A stretch of DNA of 64,000 nt from Burkholderia stagnalis (GCF_902830275.1 NZ_CADESW010000008.1:62001-126000); one strand, 5' to 3'. Positions 1 to 12,010 are shown, counted from the stretch's first letter. Notes: generated by a model from the letters alone, not told the origin. Program-made: numbers and translations.

Positions 1-405
1 CATGAAGGTCAGCGTGCCGGCCGCCGCGCCGCCCGTGCCGCCCGACACCGGCGCATCGACGAACGCGCCGCCGTGCTCGCGCACCAGCGCGCCGAACGCC
101 TGCGCGCTCGCCGGGTCGATGGTGCTCGAATCGATCACCGTCGCGCCCGCGCCGAGCCCGGCCAGCACGCCGTTCTCGCCGGTCAGCACCGAGCGCACGT
201 GCGGCGCGGCCGGCAGCATCGTGATCACGAACGCCGCGCCGGCCGCCGCGTCGCGCGGCGAGCCGGCCACCTGCGCGCCCGCGTCCTGCAGCGCGCGCAG
301 CGCATCGGCGCTCAGGTCGAACGCATGGACTTCGTGGCCGGCCTTCAGCAGGTTCAGCGCCATCGGCGCGCCCATGTGGCCGAGGCCGATAAAACCGATC
401 TTCAT
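1..405 (-). CDS. mmsB: 3-hydroxyisobutyrate dehydrogenase, N-terminal part (cut by window edge)
   Basis: Oxidises 3-hydroxyisobutyrate to methylmalonate semialdehyde with NAD+ in valine breakdown. The visible 135 codons begin MKIGFIGLGHMG, the Rossmann-fold NAD-binding motif of the beta-hydroxyacid dehydrogenase family, and continue through the dinucleotide-binding domain; the C-terminal helical domain lies beyond position 1. The start is chosen because an AGGGAGG ribosome-binding site lies just upstream and the motif falls at residues 7-12 as in the family. It follows mmsA by 19 bases and is the last visible gene of the operon. The semialdehyde product is the substrate of mmsA, which supports the call. 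Confidence 0.93.
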   Translation of the reverse strand, partial: MKIGFIGLGHMGAPMALNLLKAGHEVHAFDLSADALRALQDAGAQVAGSPRDAAAGAAFVITMLPAAPHVRSVLTGENGVLAGLGAGATVIDSSTIDPASAQAFGALVREHGGAFVDAPVSGGTGGAAAGTLTFM

Positions 406-424
406 TGCAGCCTCCCTTGAACTG

Positions 425-1954
425 TCAGTGCAGACGGATCGTCGTGTTCACCGGGCCCGCCGTCGCGTCGTCGTCGAACCAGCGCGCGGTGACGGTTTTC
501 GTCTGCGTGTAGAACTGCACGACCTGCTTGCCGTACGGGCCGAGATCGCCGAGCTTCGAGCCGCGCGAACCGGTGAAGCTGAAGAACGGCACCGGCACCG
601 GAATCGGGATGTTGATGCCGACCTGGCCGACGTCGATCTCGCTCTGGAACTTGCGCGCGGCCGCGCCGCTCTGCGTGAACAGCCCCACGCCGTTGCCGAA
701 CGGGTTCGCGTTGACGAGCGCGATCGCGTCGTCGAGCGAGTCGGCTTCCAGCACGACGAGCACCGGGCCGAAGATCTCGTGCGTATAGATCGACATGTCC
801 GTCTTCACGCCGGAGAAGATCGTCGGGCCGACGAAGTTGCCGCTCTCGTAGCCGGGCACCTTCACGTCGCGGCCGTCGAGTTCGAGCTTCGCGCCTTCCT
901 TCACGCCCGCTTCGATCAGCGACAGGATGCGCGCCTTGGCCCCCCGCGACACGACCGGGCCGACGTCGGTGCCGGCTTCGGCGCCCGCGTTGACCTTCAG
1001 CAGCTTGGCCTTCGCGACGAGATCGGGCAGCCAGTCGCGCGCCTCGCCGACCAGCACCGCGACCGACGTCGCCATGCAGCGCTGCCCGGCCGCGCCGAAG
1101 CCCGCGCCGACCAGCGCGTTGAGGGTCTGCTCGCGATTCGCGTCGGGCAGCACCACCGCGTGGTTCTTCGCGCCCATCATCGCCTGCACGCGCTTGCCGT
1201 GCTCGCTGCCGAGCTTGTAGACGTGCGTGCCGACCGCGGTCGAGCCGACGAACGAGATCGCCTTCACGAGCGGATGCGTGCAGATCGCGTCGACCACTTC
1301 CTTGCCGCCGTGCACGACGTTCAGCACGCCCTTCGGCACGCCGGCTTCGACCGCGAGCTCGACGAGCTGCATCGTCGACAGCGGGTCCTGCTCGGACGGC
1401 TTCAGCACGAACGTGTTGCCGCACACGATCGCCATCGGGAACATCCACAGCGGAATCATCGCGGGGAAGTTGAACGGCGTGATGCCCGCGCATACGCCGA
1501 GCGGCTGGCGCAGCGTGTAGGTATCCACGCCGCCCGCGACGTTCTCCGCGAACTCGCCGAGCTGCAGCGTGCCGACCGAGCATGCATGCTCGACGACTTC
1601 CAGCCCGCGGAAGATGTCGCCTTCGGCGTCGGGCAGCGTCTTGCCCTGCTCGGCCGTCAGCGTCTTCGCGATCCGCTGCAGGTTCGTGCGCACCAGGTCC
1701 TGGAACTTCAGCATGATGCGCATGCGCGCGGAAATCGGCGTGTTCTTCCACGTCGCGAACGCCGCCTGCGCGGCCTGCACGGCCGCGTCGACTTCGGCGA
1801 CCGTCGCGAACGGCACGCGCGCGAGCACCTGCTGCGTCGCCGGGTTGACGATGTCCCGCCACTCGTTCGTGGCGGATTCGACGAATGCGCCGTCGATCAG
1901 CAGCTTGACCGTCGGTGCGTGTTGCCCCGCCTGGGGCGTCGGATTCGCGTTCAT
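425..1954 (-). CDS. mmsA: Methylmalonate-semialdehyde dehydrogenase (CoA-acylating)
   Basis: Converts methylmalonate semialdehyde to propionyl-CoA in valine catabolism. The 509-residue protein has the aldehyde dehydrogenase fold: FNFP near 161-164, the NAD-binding stretch FVGSTAVG near 235-242 and the catalytic cysteine in GQRCMATS at about residue 293. The methylmalonate-semialdehyde family has this cysteine context and CoA-dependent chemistry. The start ATG at 1954 is preceded by AAGGAGAAT at ideal spacing; an in-frame upstream start 12 codons earlier lacks this. It lies between the acyl-CoA synthetase and mmsB in one minus-strand operon. Confidence 0.95.
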   Translation of the reverse strand: MNANPTPQAGQHAPTVKLLIDGAFVESATNEWRDIVNPATQQVLARVPFATVAEVDAAVQAAQAAFATWKNTPISARMRIMLKFQDLVRTNLQRIAKTLTAEQGKTLPDAEGDIFRGLEVVEHACSVGTLQLGEFAENVAGGVDTYTLRQPLGVCAGITPFNFPAMIPLWMFPMAIVCGNTFVLKPSEQDPLSTMQLVELAVEAGVPKGVLNVVHGGKEVVDAICTHPLVKAISFVGSTAVGTHVYKLGSEHGKRVQAMMGAKNHAVVLPDANREQTLNALVGAGFGAAGQRCMATSVAVLVGEARDWLPDLVAKAKLLKVNAGAEAGTDVGPVVSRGAKARILSLIEAGVKEGAKLELDGRDVKVPGYESGNFVGPTIFSGVKTDMSIYTHEIFGPVLVVLEADSLDDAIALVNANPFGNGVGLFTQSGAAARKFQSEIDVGQVGINIPIPVPVPFFSFTGSRGSKLGDLGPYGKQVVQFYTQTKTVTARWFDDDATAGPVNTTIRLH

Positions 1955-2039
1955 CAGTTGATTCTCCTTGGGAGAGCCGCCGCGCGACATCGCGCGCAGG
2001 CGGCCGGTTCGGTTCGATCGCGGGCGGCACGCGCCGCGA

Positions 2040-3746
2040 TCATTTCAGCTCAGCCGCAAAATCCTCTTCCCAGTATTCGCCGGGCATGCGCGCGCTCGCG
2101 TCGTCGCCGCGCTCGATCTCGCGGCGGCGCAGCTCGACGCGGCGAATCTTCCCGGAGATCGTCTTCGGCAGGTCCGCGAACTGCAGGCGGCGAATGCGCT
2201 TGTACGGCGCGAGTTTCTCGCGCGAGAAGCGGAAGATCTCCAGCGCCAGCGCCGGGCTTTCCTCGTAGCCCTGGCGCAGCGTGATGAAGGTTTTCGGCAC
2301 CGCGAGCCGCACCGGGTCCGGGCTCGGCACGACCGCCGCCTCGGCGATCGCCGGATGCTCGATCAGCACGCTTTCGAGTTCGAACGGGCTGAGCCGGTAG
2401 TCGGACGACTTGAACACGTCGTCCGCGCGGCCGATGTAGACGAAGTAGCCGTCGTCGCGACGCATCGCGATGTCGGACGTACGGTAGTGGCCGTCGCGCA
2501 TCGCGTGCGCGGTGGCGTCGGGGTTGTTCGCATAGCCTTTCATCAGGCCGACCGGGCGCTCGGCGCCCGCGCCGACCGGCAGCGCGACCTCGCCTTCGCT
2601 CACCGGCGCGCCGTCCGGGTCGAGCAGCGCGATCCGGTAGCCGGGCATCGGGCGGCCCATCGACCCGGCCACCACCGGCTGGCCCGGCGAGTTGCCGATC
2701 AGGCAGGTGGTCTCGGTCTGGCCGTAGCCGTCGCGGATCGTGATGCCCCACGCCTTCTTCACGCGCTCGATGATTTCCGGGTTCAGCGGCTCGCCCGCGC
2801 CGACGATCTCGCGCAGCTTCACGTCGAACGACGCGAGCGGCTGCTGCACGAGCATCCGCCACACGGTCGGCGGCGCGCACATCGTCGTCACCTGGTGCTT
2901 GACGATCGCATCGAGCACGACCTTCGGCTCGAAGCGCGCATAGTTGAACGCGAACACGCACGCCTGCGCGTTCCACGGCGCATAGAAGCAGCTCCACGCA
3001 TGCTTCGCCCAGCCCGGCGAGCTGATGTTCCAGTGGATGTCGCCCGGCTGCAGGCCGACCCAGTACATCGTCGACAGGCTGCCCACCGGATAGGTGCGGT
3101 GCGTATGCTCGACGAGCTTCGGCTTCGACGTCGTGCCCGACGTGAAATACAGCAGCATCGGATCGCTCGCGTGCGTGACGCCGTCCGGCGTGAACGCGGC
3201 GGGCGCCGCGTAGCCGTCGTTCATCGCGAGCCAGCCCGCGCGCGGCGCGCCGGCGACGATCTTGTGCTTGAGGCCGAGGCCCGGCTGCTCGAATTTCGCG
3301 GCTTCGTTCTCGTCGACGATCGCGTAGGTCGCGCCGCCGATCTGCACGCGGTCGCGCACGTCGTCGGCCGACAGCTGCGTGGTGGCGGGCAGCACGACCG
3401 CGCCGAGCTTCATCGCGGCGAGCATCGCGTCCCACAGCTCGACGCGGTTCGGCAGCATCAGCAGGATCCGGTCGCCGCGCACGACGCCGATGCCGCGCAG
3501 CCAGTTCGCGACGCGCGACGAGCGCTCCGACATCTGCGCGAACGAATACGGGTCGCCTTGCCCGGTCGCGGCATCGACGATCCACAGCGCGGGCTGGTCG
3601 TTGCCGCGCGCCATCGCGTCGAAGTAGTCGAGCGCCCAGTTGAACGTGTCGAGCGCCGGCCACTGGAAATCGCGGTAAGCGGTTTCGTAGTCGGTGCGAT
3701 GGCGCAGCAGAAAGTCGCGTGCGTCCAGGAATGCCTGTACCGTCAT
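2040..3746 (-). CDS. AMP-forming acyl-CoA synthetase
   Basis: Activates a carboxylic acid to its CoA thioester through an acyl-adenylate. The 568-residue protein carries the phosphate-binding loop TSGTTSKPK at residues 202-210, the adenylate motif DGYGQTE and the C-terminal YIGRADD region, in family order. It resembles medium-chain or acetyl/acetoacetyl-CoA synthetase-like proteins; the exact acid cannot be read from sequence. Sitting between an acyl-CoA dehydrogenase and mmsA, it may activate a short branched acid such as isobutyrate, allowing entry into the valine pathway below the keto-acid step; that is inference. Gap of 65 bases from the dehydrogenase and 85 to mmsA. Confidence 0.85.
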   Translation of the reverse strand: MTVQAFLDARDFLLRHRTDYETAYRDFQWPALDTFNWALDYFDAMARGNDQPALWIVDAATGQGDPYSFAQMSERSSRVANWLRGIGVVRGDRILLMLPNRVELWDAMLAAMKLGAVVLPATTQLSADDVRDRVQIGGATYAIVDENEAAKFEQPGLGLKHKIVAGAPRAGWLAMNDGYAAPAAFTPDGVTHASDPMLLYFTSGTTSKPKLVEHTHRTYPVGSLSTMYWVGLQPGDIHWNISSPGWAKHAWSCFYAPWNAQACVFAFNYARFEPKVVLDAIVKHQVTTMCAPPTVWRMLVQQPLASFDVKLREIVGAGEPLNPEIIERVKKAWGITIRDGYGQTETTCLIGNSPGQPVVAGSMGRPMPGYRIALLDPDGAPVSEGEVALPVGAGAERPVGLMKGYANNPDATAHAMRDGHYRTSDIAMRRDDGYFVYIGRADDVFKSSDYRLSPFELESVLIEHPAIAEAAVVPSPDPVRLAVPKTFITLRQGYEESPALALEIFRFSREKLAPYKRIRRLQFADLPKTISGKIRRVELRRREIERGDDASARMPGEYWEEDFAAELK

Positions 3747-3811
3747 CGTGTCGTCTCCTGTTGATGCCCCGTTGTTTTATGTGCTCGCGGGCATGCGGCC
3801 GTTGCGGTGGA

Positions 3812-6125
<2,314 letters not shown>

Positions 6126-6254
6126 GATCGCACGGCCCGCGCGGCGGCGCGCGTCATCGCGCTTTGCGCGGAAACCGCCTAATCTTTAAACATCGGGCCA
6201 GCGCCCTTCCTGCGGGCCGGACGGCGTGCACTCGCGCGCCGCCCGGACGCCCCG

Positions 6255-7898
6255 ATGCGCTTTCACCGTTCCTGGCACCTGCCGACGCACGACGCGTCGG
6301 GCCGCCATCTTCCTCACCCGCTGCCGGCGCGGGTCGCGCGCGCCGCGCTGTTCGCGGCGCTGCTCGTCGTCTGCGCGGTGGCCGCGGCGCCGCCTGCCGC
6401 CAACGCGCCTGCCGCGCCCCCGCCCGTCATCGTGATTCCGATCAACGGCGCGATCGGGCCGGCCAGCGCCGACTTCATCGTCCGCTCGCTCGGCCGCGCG
6501 GCGCGCGAGCACGCGCCGCTCGCGATCCTGCAGCTTGACACGCCCGGCGGCCTCGACACGTCGATGCGGCAGATCATCAAGGCGATCCTCGGCTCGCCGG
6601 TGCCGGTGGCCGCGTTCGTCGCACCGAGCGGCGCGCGCGCGGCGAGCGCGGGCACCTACATCGTGTATGCGAGCCACGTCGCGGCGATGGCGCCGGGCAC
6701 CAACCTCGGCGCGGCGTCGCCGGTCCAGTTCGGCATCGGCGGCGGCCCGCCCGGGGGCAACCCGCCGTCGCCGACCGGCGTGTCGCCCAAGTCGCCTGCA
6801 TCGGGCGCGTCGGCCGCATCGGCCGCGCTGCCGTCCGACACGCAATCGACCGAGATCCGCAAGGCGATGCAGGACGCCGCCGCGTACATCCGCGGCCTCG
6901 CGCAACTGCGCGGCCGCAACGCGGAATGGGGCGAGCGCGCGGTGCGCGAGGCGGTCAGCCTGTCGGCGACCGAGGCGCGCACGCAGCACGTGGTCGACCT
7001 GATCGCGCAGGATCCGGCCGACCTCGCGCGCCAGCTCGACGGCCGCACCGTGACGACCTCCGCCGGCGCGCAGCGGCTCGCGACCGCGCACGCGCCGCTC
7101 GTCGTCGTCGAGCCCGACTGGCGCAGCCGCTTCCTGTCGATCATCGCGGATCCGAACGTCGCGCTGATCCTGCTGACGATCGGCATCTACGGCGTGTTCT
7201 TCGAATTCGCGAACCCCGGCTTCGTGCTGCCGGGGCTCGCGGGCACGATCTGCCTGCTGATCGGGCTGTTCGCGATGCAGCTGCTGCCGATCAACTACGC
7301 GGGCCTCGGCCTCGTGCTGCTCGGCCTCGCGTGCCTCGTCGCCGAGGCGTTCCTGCCGACCTTCGGCGTGCTCGGCTTCGGCGGGATCGCGTCGTTCACG
7401 ATCGGCGCGCTGATGCTGATCGATACCGACGTGCCCGGCTACGGCATCCCGTGGCAGCTGATCGCGGGCCTCGCGCTCGGCGGCGGGCTGCTCGTCGCGG
7501 GCGTGTCGAGCCTCGCGCTGCGCGCGCGGCGCCGGCCGGTCGTCTCGGGCGCGGAAGCGATGGTCGGCAGCATCGGCGAGGTGCTCGACGACGGCCTCGT
7601 GCCCGACCAGCCGCATACGGGGGCCGGCCCTGCGCCGTCTGCCGCCGGCTGGGCGCTCGTGCACGGCGAGCGCTGGCGGGTCGCGAGCAATGCGCCGCTC
7701 GCGGCGGGCTGCCGCGTGCGTGTGACGGGCCGCCAGGGGTTGATGCTCACGGTCGCGCCGCTGTATGACCGGCCGGAAGCCGCGCTGCGTGGGAGCGGCG
7801 TAGGCGCTGAAGCGCCAGCGACGGCCGACTCCCGCGTGGGTGGGACCGCCGTAGACGCTAAAGCGCCAACGGCGGTCGACAAAGGAGAAAAACCATGA
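6255..7898 (+). CDS. NfeD-type membrane-bound serine protease (ClpP-class)
   Basis: Membrane protease of the NfeD1b/1510-N type that pairs with slipins in membrane quality control. Residues about 27-55 form a signal/anchor and alanine-rich linker; 57-270 are the ClpP-like protease with [11 protein letters not shown] near 95 and the catalytic serine in ARAASAGTY at about 131; the C-terminal half has several membrane segments followed by the NfeD OB-fold domain. The last 30 residues are encoded by two copies of a short GC-rich repeat (7791-7889), so the extreme C-terminus looks acquired from repeat DNA. Its stop overlaps the slipin start by four bases (ATGA). Confidence 0.92.
   Translation: MRFHRSWHLPTHDASGRHLPHPLPARVARAALFAALLVVCAVAAAPPAANAPAAPPPVIVIPINGAIGPASADFIVRSLGRAAREHAPLAILQLDTPGGLDTSMRQIIKAILGSPVPVAAFVAPSGARAASAGTYIVYASHVAAMAPGTNLGAASPVQFGIGGGPPGGNPPSPTGVSPKSPASGASAASAALPSDTQSTEIRKAMQDAAAYIRGLAQLRGRNAEWGERAVREAVSLSATEARTQHVVDLIAQDPADLARQLDGRTVTTSAGAQRLATAHAPLVVVEPDWRSRFLSIIADPNVALILLTIGIYGVFFEFANPGFVLPGLAGTICLLIGLFAMQLLPINYAGLGLVLLGLACLVAEAFLPTFGVLGFGGIASFTIGALMLIDTDVPGYGIPWQLIAGLALGGGLLVAGVSSLALRARRRPVVSGAEAMVGSIGEVLDDGLVPDQPHTGAGPAPSAAGWALVHGERWRVASNAPLAAGCRVRVTGRQGLMLTVAPLYDRPEAALRGSGVGAEAPATADSRVGGTAVDAKAPTAVDKGEKP
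7791..7889 (+). repeat. Two tandem copies of a short GC-rich repeat forming a gene end and the next gene's ribosome-binding site
   Basis: Copy one starts near 7793 (GGAGCGGCGTAGGCGCTGAA then GCGCC) and copy two near 7844 (GGACCGCCGTAGACGCTAAA then GCGCC). Each holds a small hairpin core GGCGCTGAAGCGCC-like and ends in CGGYCGAC; the second runs straight into the AAAGGAG ribosome-binding site of the slipin gene. The same element recurs before the M24 peptidase gene at 11963-12010 and in degenerate form near 19890. Confidence 0.7.
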
Positions 7899-8668
7899 TC
7901 GGCTACACCTTCGGCTTCAGCAGCCTGCTGATCGTCTTCGCGGTGCTGCTCGTCGCGTCGTCGATCCGCATCTTCCGCGAGTACGAGCGCGGCGTCGTGT
8001 TCATGCTCGGCCGCTTCTGGAAGGTCAAGGGGCCGGGGCTCGTGCTGATCATCCCGGTGGTCCAGCAGGTGGTGCGCATCGACCTGCGCACGGTCGTGTT
8101 CGACGTGCCCGCGCAGGACGTGATCACGCGCGACAACGTGTCGGTGAAGGTGAACGCGGTGGTGTACTTCCGCGTGGTCGATCCGGAGAAAGCGGTGATC
8201 CAGGTCGCGCGCTTCTTCGACGCGACGAGCCAGCTCGCGCAGACCACGCTGCGCTCGGTGCTCGGCAAGCACGAGCTCGACGCACTGCTCGCCGAACGCG
8301 AGCAGCTGAACGCCGATATCCAGAAGACCCTCGACGCGCAAACCGACGCGTGGGGCATCAAGGTGTCGACGGTGGAAATAAAGCACGTCGACCTGAACGA
8401 GACGATGGTGCGCGCGATCGCGCGGCAGGCGGAAGCCGAGCGCGAACGGCGCGCGAAGGTGATCCACGCGGAAGGCGAGCTGCAGGCGTCCGAGAAGCTG
8501 CTGCAGGCCGCGCAGCGGCTCGCGCAGCAGCCGCAGGCAATGCAGCTGCGCTACCTCCAGACGCTGACCACGATCGCCGCCGACAAGAACTCGACGATCG
8601 TGTTCCCGCTGCCGGTCGACCTGCTGAACGCCGTGCTCGACCGGTTCGCGCCGCCGCGCGAACGCTGA
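7895..8668 (+). CDS. Slipin / SPFH (band 7) domain membrane protein
   Basis: Stomatin-like scaffold protein of 257 residues that partners NfeD-type proteases; in characterised archaeal pairs the protease cleaves the slipin. An N-terminal hydrophobic hairpin (residues about 6-25, [19 protein letters not shown]) is followed by the SPFH domain with [13 protein letters not shown] and [13 protein letters not shown] and a coiled-coil-rich end containing [19 protein letters not shown]. Translationally coupled to the NfeD gene. Its last 123 bases, including the stop codon, occur again exactly at 10069-10191 beyond an inserted cassette. Confidence 0.93.
   Translation: MIGYTFGFSSLLIVFAVLLVASSIRIFREYERGVVFMLGRFWKVKGPGLVLIIPVVQQVVRIDLRTVVFDVPAQDVITRDNVSVKVNAVVYFRVVDPEKAVIQVARFFDATSQLAQTTLRSVLGKHELDALLAEREQLNADIQKTLDAQTDAWGIKVSTVEIKHVDLNETMVRAIARQAEAERERRAKVIHAEGELQASEKLLQAAQRLAQQPQAMQLRYLQTLTTIAADKNSTIVFPLPVDLLNAVLDRFAPPRER
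8546..8668 (+). repeat. Left copy of an exact 123-bp direct repeat (slipin 3' end)
   Basis: Comparing 8546-8668 with 10069-10191 base by base shows no difference, while the bases immediately outside (8545 versus 10068, 8669 versus 10192) differ. This copy is the real end of the slipin gene, stop codon included. Ten bases of the sequence that follows the right copy (CGCTGACGGC) also reappear just after this one at 8676-8685. Confidence 0.97.
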
Positions 8669-8799
8669 TGCAGTTCGCTGACGGCTGATCTGCTATGCAA
8701 TGCCCCGACAGAAATGCGCGCTAGCGTTTCGGAGCAATTTTCCCCATGCGATTCGAGGCCGGCACGCACTCGTGGATGCTGCCGGCATCCTCTTCCGCG

Positions 8800-9030
8800 T
8801 CAAGCAGCCGACGCCAAAATGGAATCTATCAACTCGGCGCCGCCCTCGATGTCTTCATTCCCCACGAATCGAGAGATTTCCATGTGCCCGTCGTCGAATA
8901 CGTCGATCTCGATACGTTGCCCGACGACGGTTACGGAAACGAGGATGGAATCCGGTCGGTGACGACTGAGCGCGTAAGCGACGTGTGCAGCATCCAGTTT
9001 CGTCAGCAGGTCGAATATTGAATGGGCCAT
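8800..9030 (-). CDS. Small acidic protein, candidate immunity partner
   Basis: A 76-residue acidic protein with no signal peptide. Its middle (VVGQRIEIDVFDDGHMEISRF) looks like a small alpha-beta domain of the kind often found directly downstream of polymorphic-toxin genes, with a strand ending in a D-D-G-H turn. It starts 9 bases after the stop of the larger upstream gene, preceded by AGGA. The small acidic downstream gene beside a basic-tailed toxin-like protein is the usual toxin-immunity layout. Function is inferred from this context only; I do not recognise the family by name. Confidence 0.55.
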   Translation of the reverse strand: MAHSIFDLLTKLDAAHVAYALSRHRPDSILVSVTVVGQRIEIDVFDDGHMEISRFVGNEDIEGGAELIDSILASAA

Positions 9031-9038
9031 GCTGGATC

Positions 9039-9806
9039 CTATTTCTTGAACCGATTGTCGTTAAGGAGCTTGAGTGCTTTTCGGGCGTCCTTGACACCAT
9101 TGCGCGCATCGCTCTGAATATCGTTGAGCGTCGTGCCCAGATACTGGCTCGGAAACTCGCGCAACACGGAGCCTTTGCATTCCGCCGAAATCACATCGCA
9201 AGCATACAGGTCGCCACGATCAATACCAGCCAGCGCCATCGCGTCGCCGGTCGGTTCATCGCGACTGTATTCGAACGCCTGCGCACTTCCGAGTGGCTTG
9301 GCGATCGTACCGTCAGGCAGTACGTCCCCCGGATTCGCAAACCATATCGCAATTCCATCCTGGGCTCGGAGCCTTTTCCATCCGCTGCTCGGCAATTGCC
9401 GACCGACCGCTGGCCTGGCCACCGCACGCCTGAATATTTGAGACGGCGTGAACGTGATCGATCGCGGACGCGGCCCGTCATCGGCTATTCGACTGGGCAC
9501 CCCGGATGAACGTAACGGCTCGACGACCGCAATGACGTCGCCCCCGCTTACGGCGTGCTGCAATGCGCGTAACAGTGGCAGCGGCTCCGTGCGTTGAGCG
9601 TCGTGCCCGACATGGCAATTCCGAAGAAAATCGCAGAGGCGCGCCAGTTGCGCGGTATCGCGCGCCAGATCTCCCGCGACAGCCGATTCGATGAGCGTCT
9701 TTCCCGCGGTTTCCCCCGGCGCGCCGACAGGGCAGCATGAGCGATATTCAACGCGCGAATACAGCGTGCAGTGCCGACCACCGCCTACTGCCAGATGAAA
9801 TGACAT
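9039..9806 (-). CDS. Toxin-like protein with a basic C-terminal domain, unnamed family
   Basis: A 255-residue protein. The N-terminal part (to about 100) is cysteine-containing and unrecognised; a second section around 130-190 contains KRLRAQDGIAIWF; the last about 45 residues, beginning SVLREFPSQYLG and ending LLNDNRFKK, have the form of the C-terminal ends of many polymorphic toxins (FPSxYLGxTxxxI...A..G...ARKAxKLL). No signal peptide, PAAR, Rhs or VgrG segment is visible, so a delivery route is not shown. Paired with the small acidic gene 8 bases downstream. Lower G+C than its neighbours indicates transfer. A nuclease-like activity is possible but unproven. Confidence 0.5.
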   Translation of the reverse strand: MSFHLAVGGGRHCTLYSRVEYRSCCPVGAPGETAGKTLIESAVAGDLARDTAQLARLCDFLRNCHVGHDAQRTEPLPLLRALQHAVSGGDVIAVVEPLRSSGVPSRIADDGPRPRSITFTPSQIFRRAVARPAVGRQLPSSGWKRLRAQDGIAIWFANPGDVLPDGTIAKPLGSAQAFEYSRDEPTGDAMALAGIDRGDLYACDVISAECKGSVLREFPSQYLGTTLNDIQSDARNGVKDARKALKLLNDNRFKK

Positions 9807-10068
9807 GCGATCTCCATTCGGAGAGCGTGCGACGGCACATGAGGCGCTTGGTCATGCCTCGCCGTTTCTCCCCCCCAAAGGACGCATCATAGAAACATTG
9901 GTGCAAGCCTCCGACAAGCAGAGACTTGCATGCCACACCCTTATCGGCAACAGAATGAGCGGAACGCTGCCGCAACGCAGTTGCGGCCGATTTTTTTCGA
10001 ATTCACGACAGTGCCCAGCACTATTAGCAACTGTCATCACGGCCCCGCGCACACCGCGGCGTCGGCTC
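9807..10068. other. Gene-free right part of the cassette, upstream of the toxin-like gene
   Basis: These 262 bases should contain the promoter of the toxin-like gene, which reads leftward from 9806. Short open frames on both strands here have no recognisable protein character. One plus-strand frame runs into the right repeat copy and so ends with the slipin C-terminus, but its start is in non-coding sequence. Confidence 0.4.
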
Positions 10069-10191
10069 CTGCGCTACCTCCAGACGCTGACCACGATCGC
10101 CGCCGACAAGAACTCGACGATCGTGTTCCCGCTGCCGGTCGACCTGCTGAACGCCGTGCTCGACCGGTTCGCGCCGCCGCGCGAACGCTGA
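10069..10191 (+). repeat. Right copy of the 123-bp direct repeat (orphan slipin 3' end)
   Basis: Identical to 8546-8668, covering the last 40 codons and stop of the slipin gene but with no gene body in front. In a strain without the cassette the slipin stop should be followed directly by the bases now at 10192 onward. Confidence 0.97.
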
Positions 10192-10201
10192 CGGCCGCGC
10201 G

Positions 10202-11479
10202 TCACGCCAGCAGCCTGCGCTCCGTCTTGCCGTACTTGATCGACTTCTCGTCCGGGATCATCAGGCCCGTGTGCTCGTCGCGGCCCTGCAGGATGAAGCG
10301 CGCGTCCGGGCTGCCGATCTGCGCGGCCGCGAGCTTGCTGTCCGCGCCGATCTCGCCTTTCTTCATCCGGTTGACGATCACGCCCACCGCAGTGTCCTTG
10401 AAGTCACGCAGCATCCACGCGTCGCCGTCGCTGTCGCCGGCCACCAGCACCGGGCCGTAGCCCTTGCTCGCCTGCAGCACGTTGCGAATGCCGACCGTCT
10501 TGCCCGGCCCGTAGTTGAAGTGCCAGCCGTCCGGGTAATGGCTCACGTACTTGCCGTCCTTCTTGTCCAGGCGCAGGCCGATCACGTTCTCCGGCGGCAC
10601 GCCGTAGCCGTAGTTCGGGTGGCCGGCGAACACGCGCACCACGTCGTCGATCGATGCGGTGCTCACGTACACGTCGATGCCGTTCGCGCGCAGCGTGTGC
10701 ATCAGCCCGCGGATTTCCTCGTGGATGCGGATGCCGTGGAAATGCGTGGCGGCGACCACGCCGGCCTTGCCCGGCAGCGTCTTCGGGCTTTCGTACTTCA
10801 CCTTGCGCAGCGCGTCGCCGATGGCGCGGTCGTTCGACGCCTGCGCCATCGCCTGCAGCTCGGCGGTCGTCATGTTCCGGTAGAAATAGATGATCCACTT
10901 GTAGCCGATCTCGAGCGGATGCGTGTCGCAGATCGCGTCGTACATGTAGTACAGCTTCGCGCGGAAATCCTTGAACTGATCGGTCTCGTGGATCTCGTCG
11001 AGGCTCTTGCCGCCGCCGAATCCCTGGTAGTTCGCGTAGAGCCAGCGATAGTCGGCCTCGACGTCGGCGGCGAGATCCTCCATCGTCACCGGCTTGCCGT
11101 CCACCGTCGTGTAGTCCTTCGCGAACGCGCCCTTCGGCACGTCCTGCCACATCACGTCGACGAATTCGTCCGGCGTCAGCTTGTACTGCAGATGGTCGAT
11201 CTGGTACATCAGCAACGCCTCTTCGCAGTCGTTCATGATGCACGTGTTGTCCCAGTCGAACACCGCGTACGGGCGCCGCTTCGCGTCGTAGCCCGCGCGC
11301 CCCGCGCCATGCCGGTCGAGCACCGCCTGCAGGCGCGCGGCGTTGAACGGCGACCAGCGGCCCGGGTCCAGCGCGTCCGGCGCGGACGCGTTCTTCGCGT
11401 CGGCGGTGCCGGCCTTGAGCATCAGCGACGTCGCGGCGCTCGCCGCGGCAAGGGTATTCAGGAAGGTGCGGCGCTGCAT
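10202..11479 (-). CDS. Tat-exported HAD-superfamily phosphatase
   Basis: A 425-residue periplasmic hydrolase. It starts MQRRTFLNTLAAASAATSLM, a twin-arginine signal, followed by the HAD nucleophile motif D75-W-D77-N-T79 and, near the C-terminus, the acidic motif GDSDGD. Between them is a large helical insertion of about 200 residues that caps the active site. The start at 11479 is chosen for the signal peptide; longer in-frame starts would bury it. Members of this group have been annotated as phosphoserine-phosphatase-like or phosphorylcholine phosphatase-like; the substrate is not evident. Its stop lies 10 bases beyond the slipin repeat copy, transcribed toward it. Confidence 0.85.
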   Translation of the reverse strand: MQRRTFLNTLAAASAATSLMLKAGTADAKNASAPDALDPGRWSPFNAARLQAVLDRHGAGRAGYDAKRRPYAVFDWDNTCIMNDCEEALLMYQIDHLQYKLTPDEFVDVMWQDVPKGAFAKDYTTVDGKPVTMEDLAADVEADYRWLYANYQGFGGGKSLDEIHETDQFKDFRAKLYYMYDAICDTHPLEIGYKWIIYFYRNMTTAELQAMAQASNDRAIGDALRKVKYESPKTLPGKAGVVAATHFHGIRIHEEIRGLMHTLRANGIDVYVSTASIDDVVRVFAGHPNYGYGVPPENVIGLRLDKKDGKYVSHYPDGWHFNYGPGKTVGIRNVLQASKGYGPVLVAGDSDGDAWMLRDFKDTAVGVIVNRMKKGEIGADSKLAAAQIGSPDARFILQGRDEHTGLMIPDEKSIKYGKTERRLLA

Positions 11480-11962
11480 GGACTCTCTCCGTGGAAACGA
11501 CGATTCGGGTTCGGTCGCCAACCTGCTCGACGCGCGGCGCGCATCGCGGCGTACCTGCGGCTCATCCGTCCGGCCGGGCCGGGGCGGCGACGGATTGGGG
11601 ACGCATGATCTGGCGAAAATATTGCGGCAAATTGTCCGTGTCGCCGCGCGATGCGACATCGAGTTGATCCGCAGCGACATGCCGGGGCCGCCCGGGAAGC
11701 GCGATTTGCGTGGAGGGATTCCACTAGATGCGCCCCGCGCCGGCCGAACCGGCCTCGCCGCCTTCCACGCCGGGCCCGCTCGCGAAAACCCCGCAACGGC
11801 ACCCTCCGCCCGACCTAGGAAAAGCCCTCACCCCGAAACACTGGCATGTTCGGCCGAATTCGCTATGATCGTTACATCATTCAATGGCGCATTAAAAGCT
11901 GACTGAATAACCTGCGGCGGCGACGCGCGGCGGGCGTGTTCCGGATCAGCGCCTCGCTTTGC
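11480..11962. other. Intergenic region between the HAD phosphatase and the M24 gene
   Basis: About 480 bases with no convincing gene. The left part must promote the minus-strand phosphatase; the AT-rich patch near 11860-11905 (containing GTTACATCATTCAATGG) is the likely promoter area for the plus-strand M24 gene. No clear terminator or small RNA is seen. Confidence 0.4.
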
Positions 11963-12010
11963 ATGGGACCCGAGTCGGCGCCGAAGCGCCGACGCCGGTC
12001 GACACTGGAG
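11963..12010 (+). repeat. Short GC-rich repeat carrying the ribosome-binding site of the M24 gene
   Basis: Third good copy of the element seen at 7791-7889: GGACCCGAGTCGGCGCCGAA then GCGCCGACGCCGGTCGAC, followed by ACTGGAGACACCTC and the ATG at 12018. The CTGGAGACAC-TCATG ending also precedes the AcoR-like gene at 19896-19913. Confidence 0.7.

Larger units (their letters stand above)
8669..10068. mobile_element. Low-GC toxin/immunity-like cassette inserted behind the slipin gene
   Basis: This 1.4-kb stretch has roughly 52-55 percent G+C in sampled lines against about two thirds outside, is enclosed by the 123-bp direct repeats, and carries two minus-strand genes opposite to the slipin. No integrase, transposase or inverted terminal repeat is visible, so how it moved is unknown. 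The duplication of the target gene's 3' end, leaving that gene intact, resembles the way integrating islands restore their target. Confidence 0.65.

Noticed and set aside
2..2284. 760-codon open frame on the plus strand opposite mmsB, mmsA and the synthetase gene
   Set aside because: Arginine/alanine-rich translation with no motifs; an antisense shadow produced by high G+C over well-supported minus-strand genes.
9805..10191. Plus-strand frame ending with the slipin C-terminus
   Set aside because: It is fused to the right repeat copy by chance; the first two thirds have no protein character and no ribosome-binding site.
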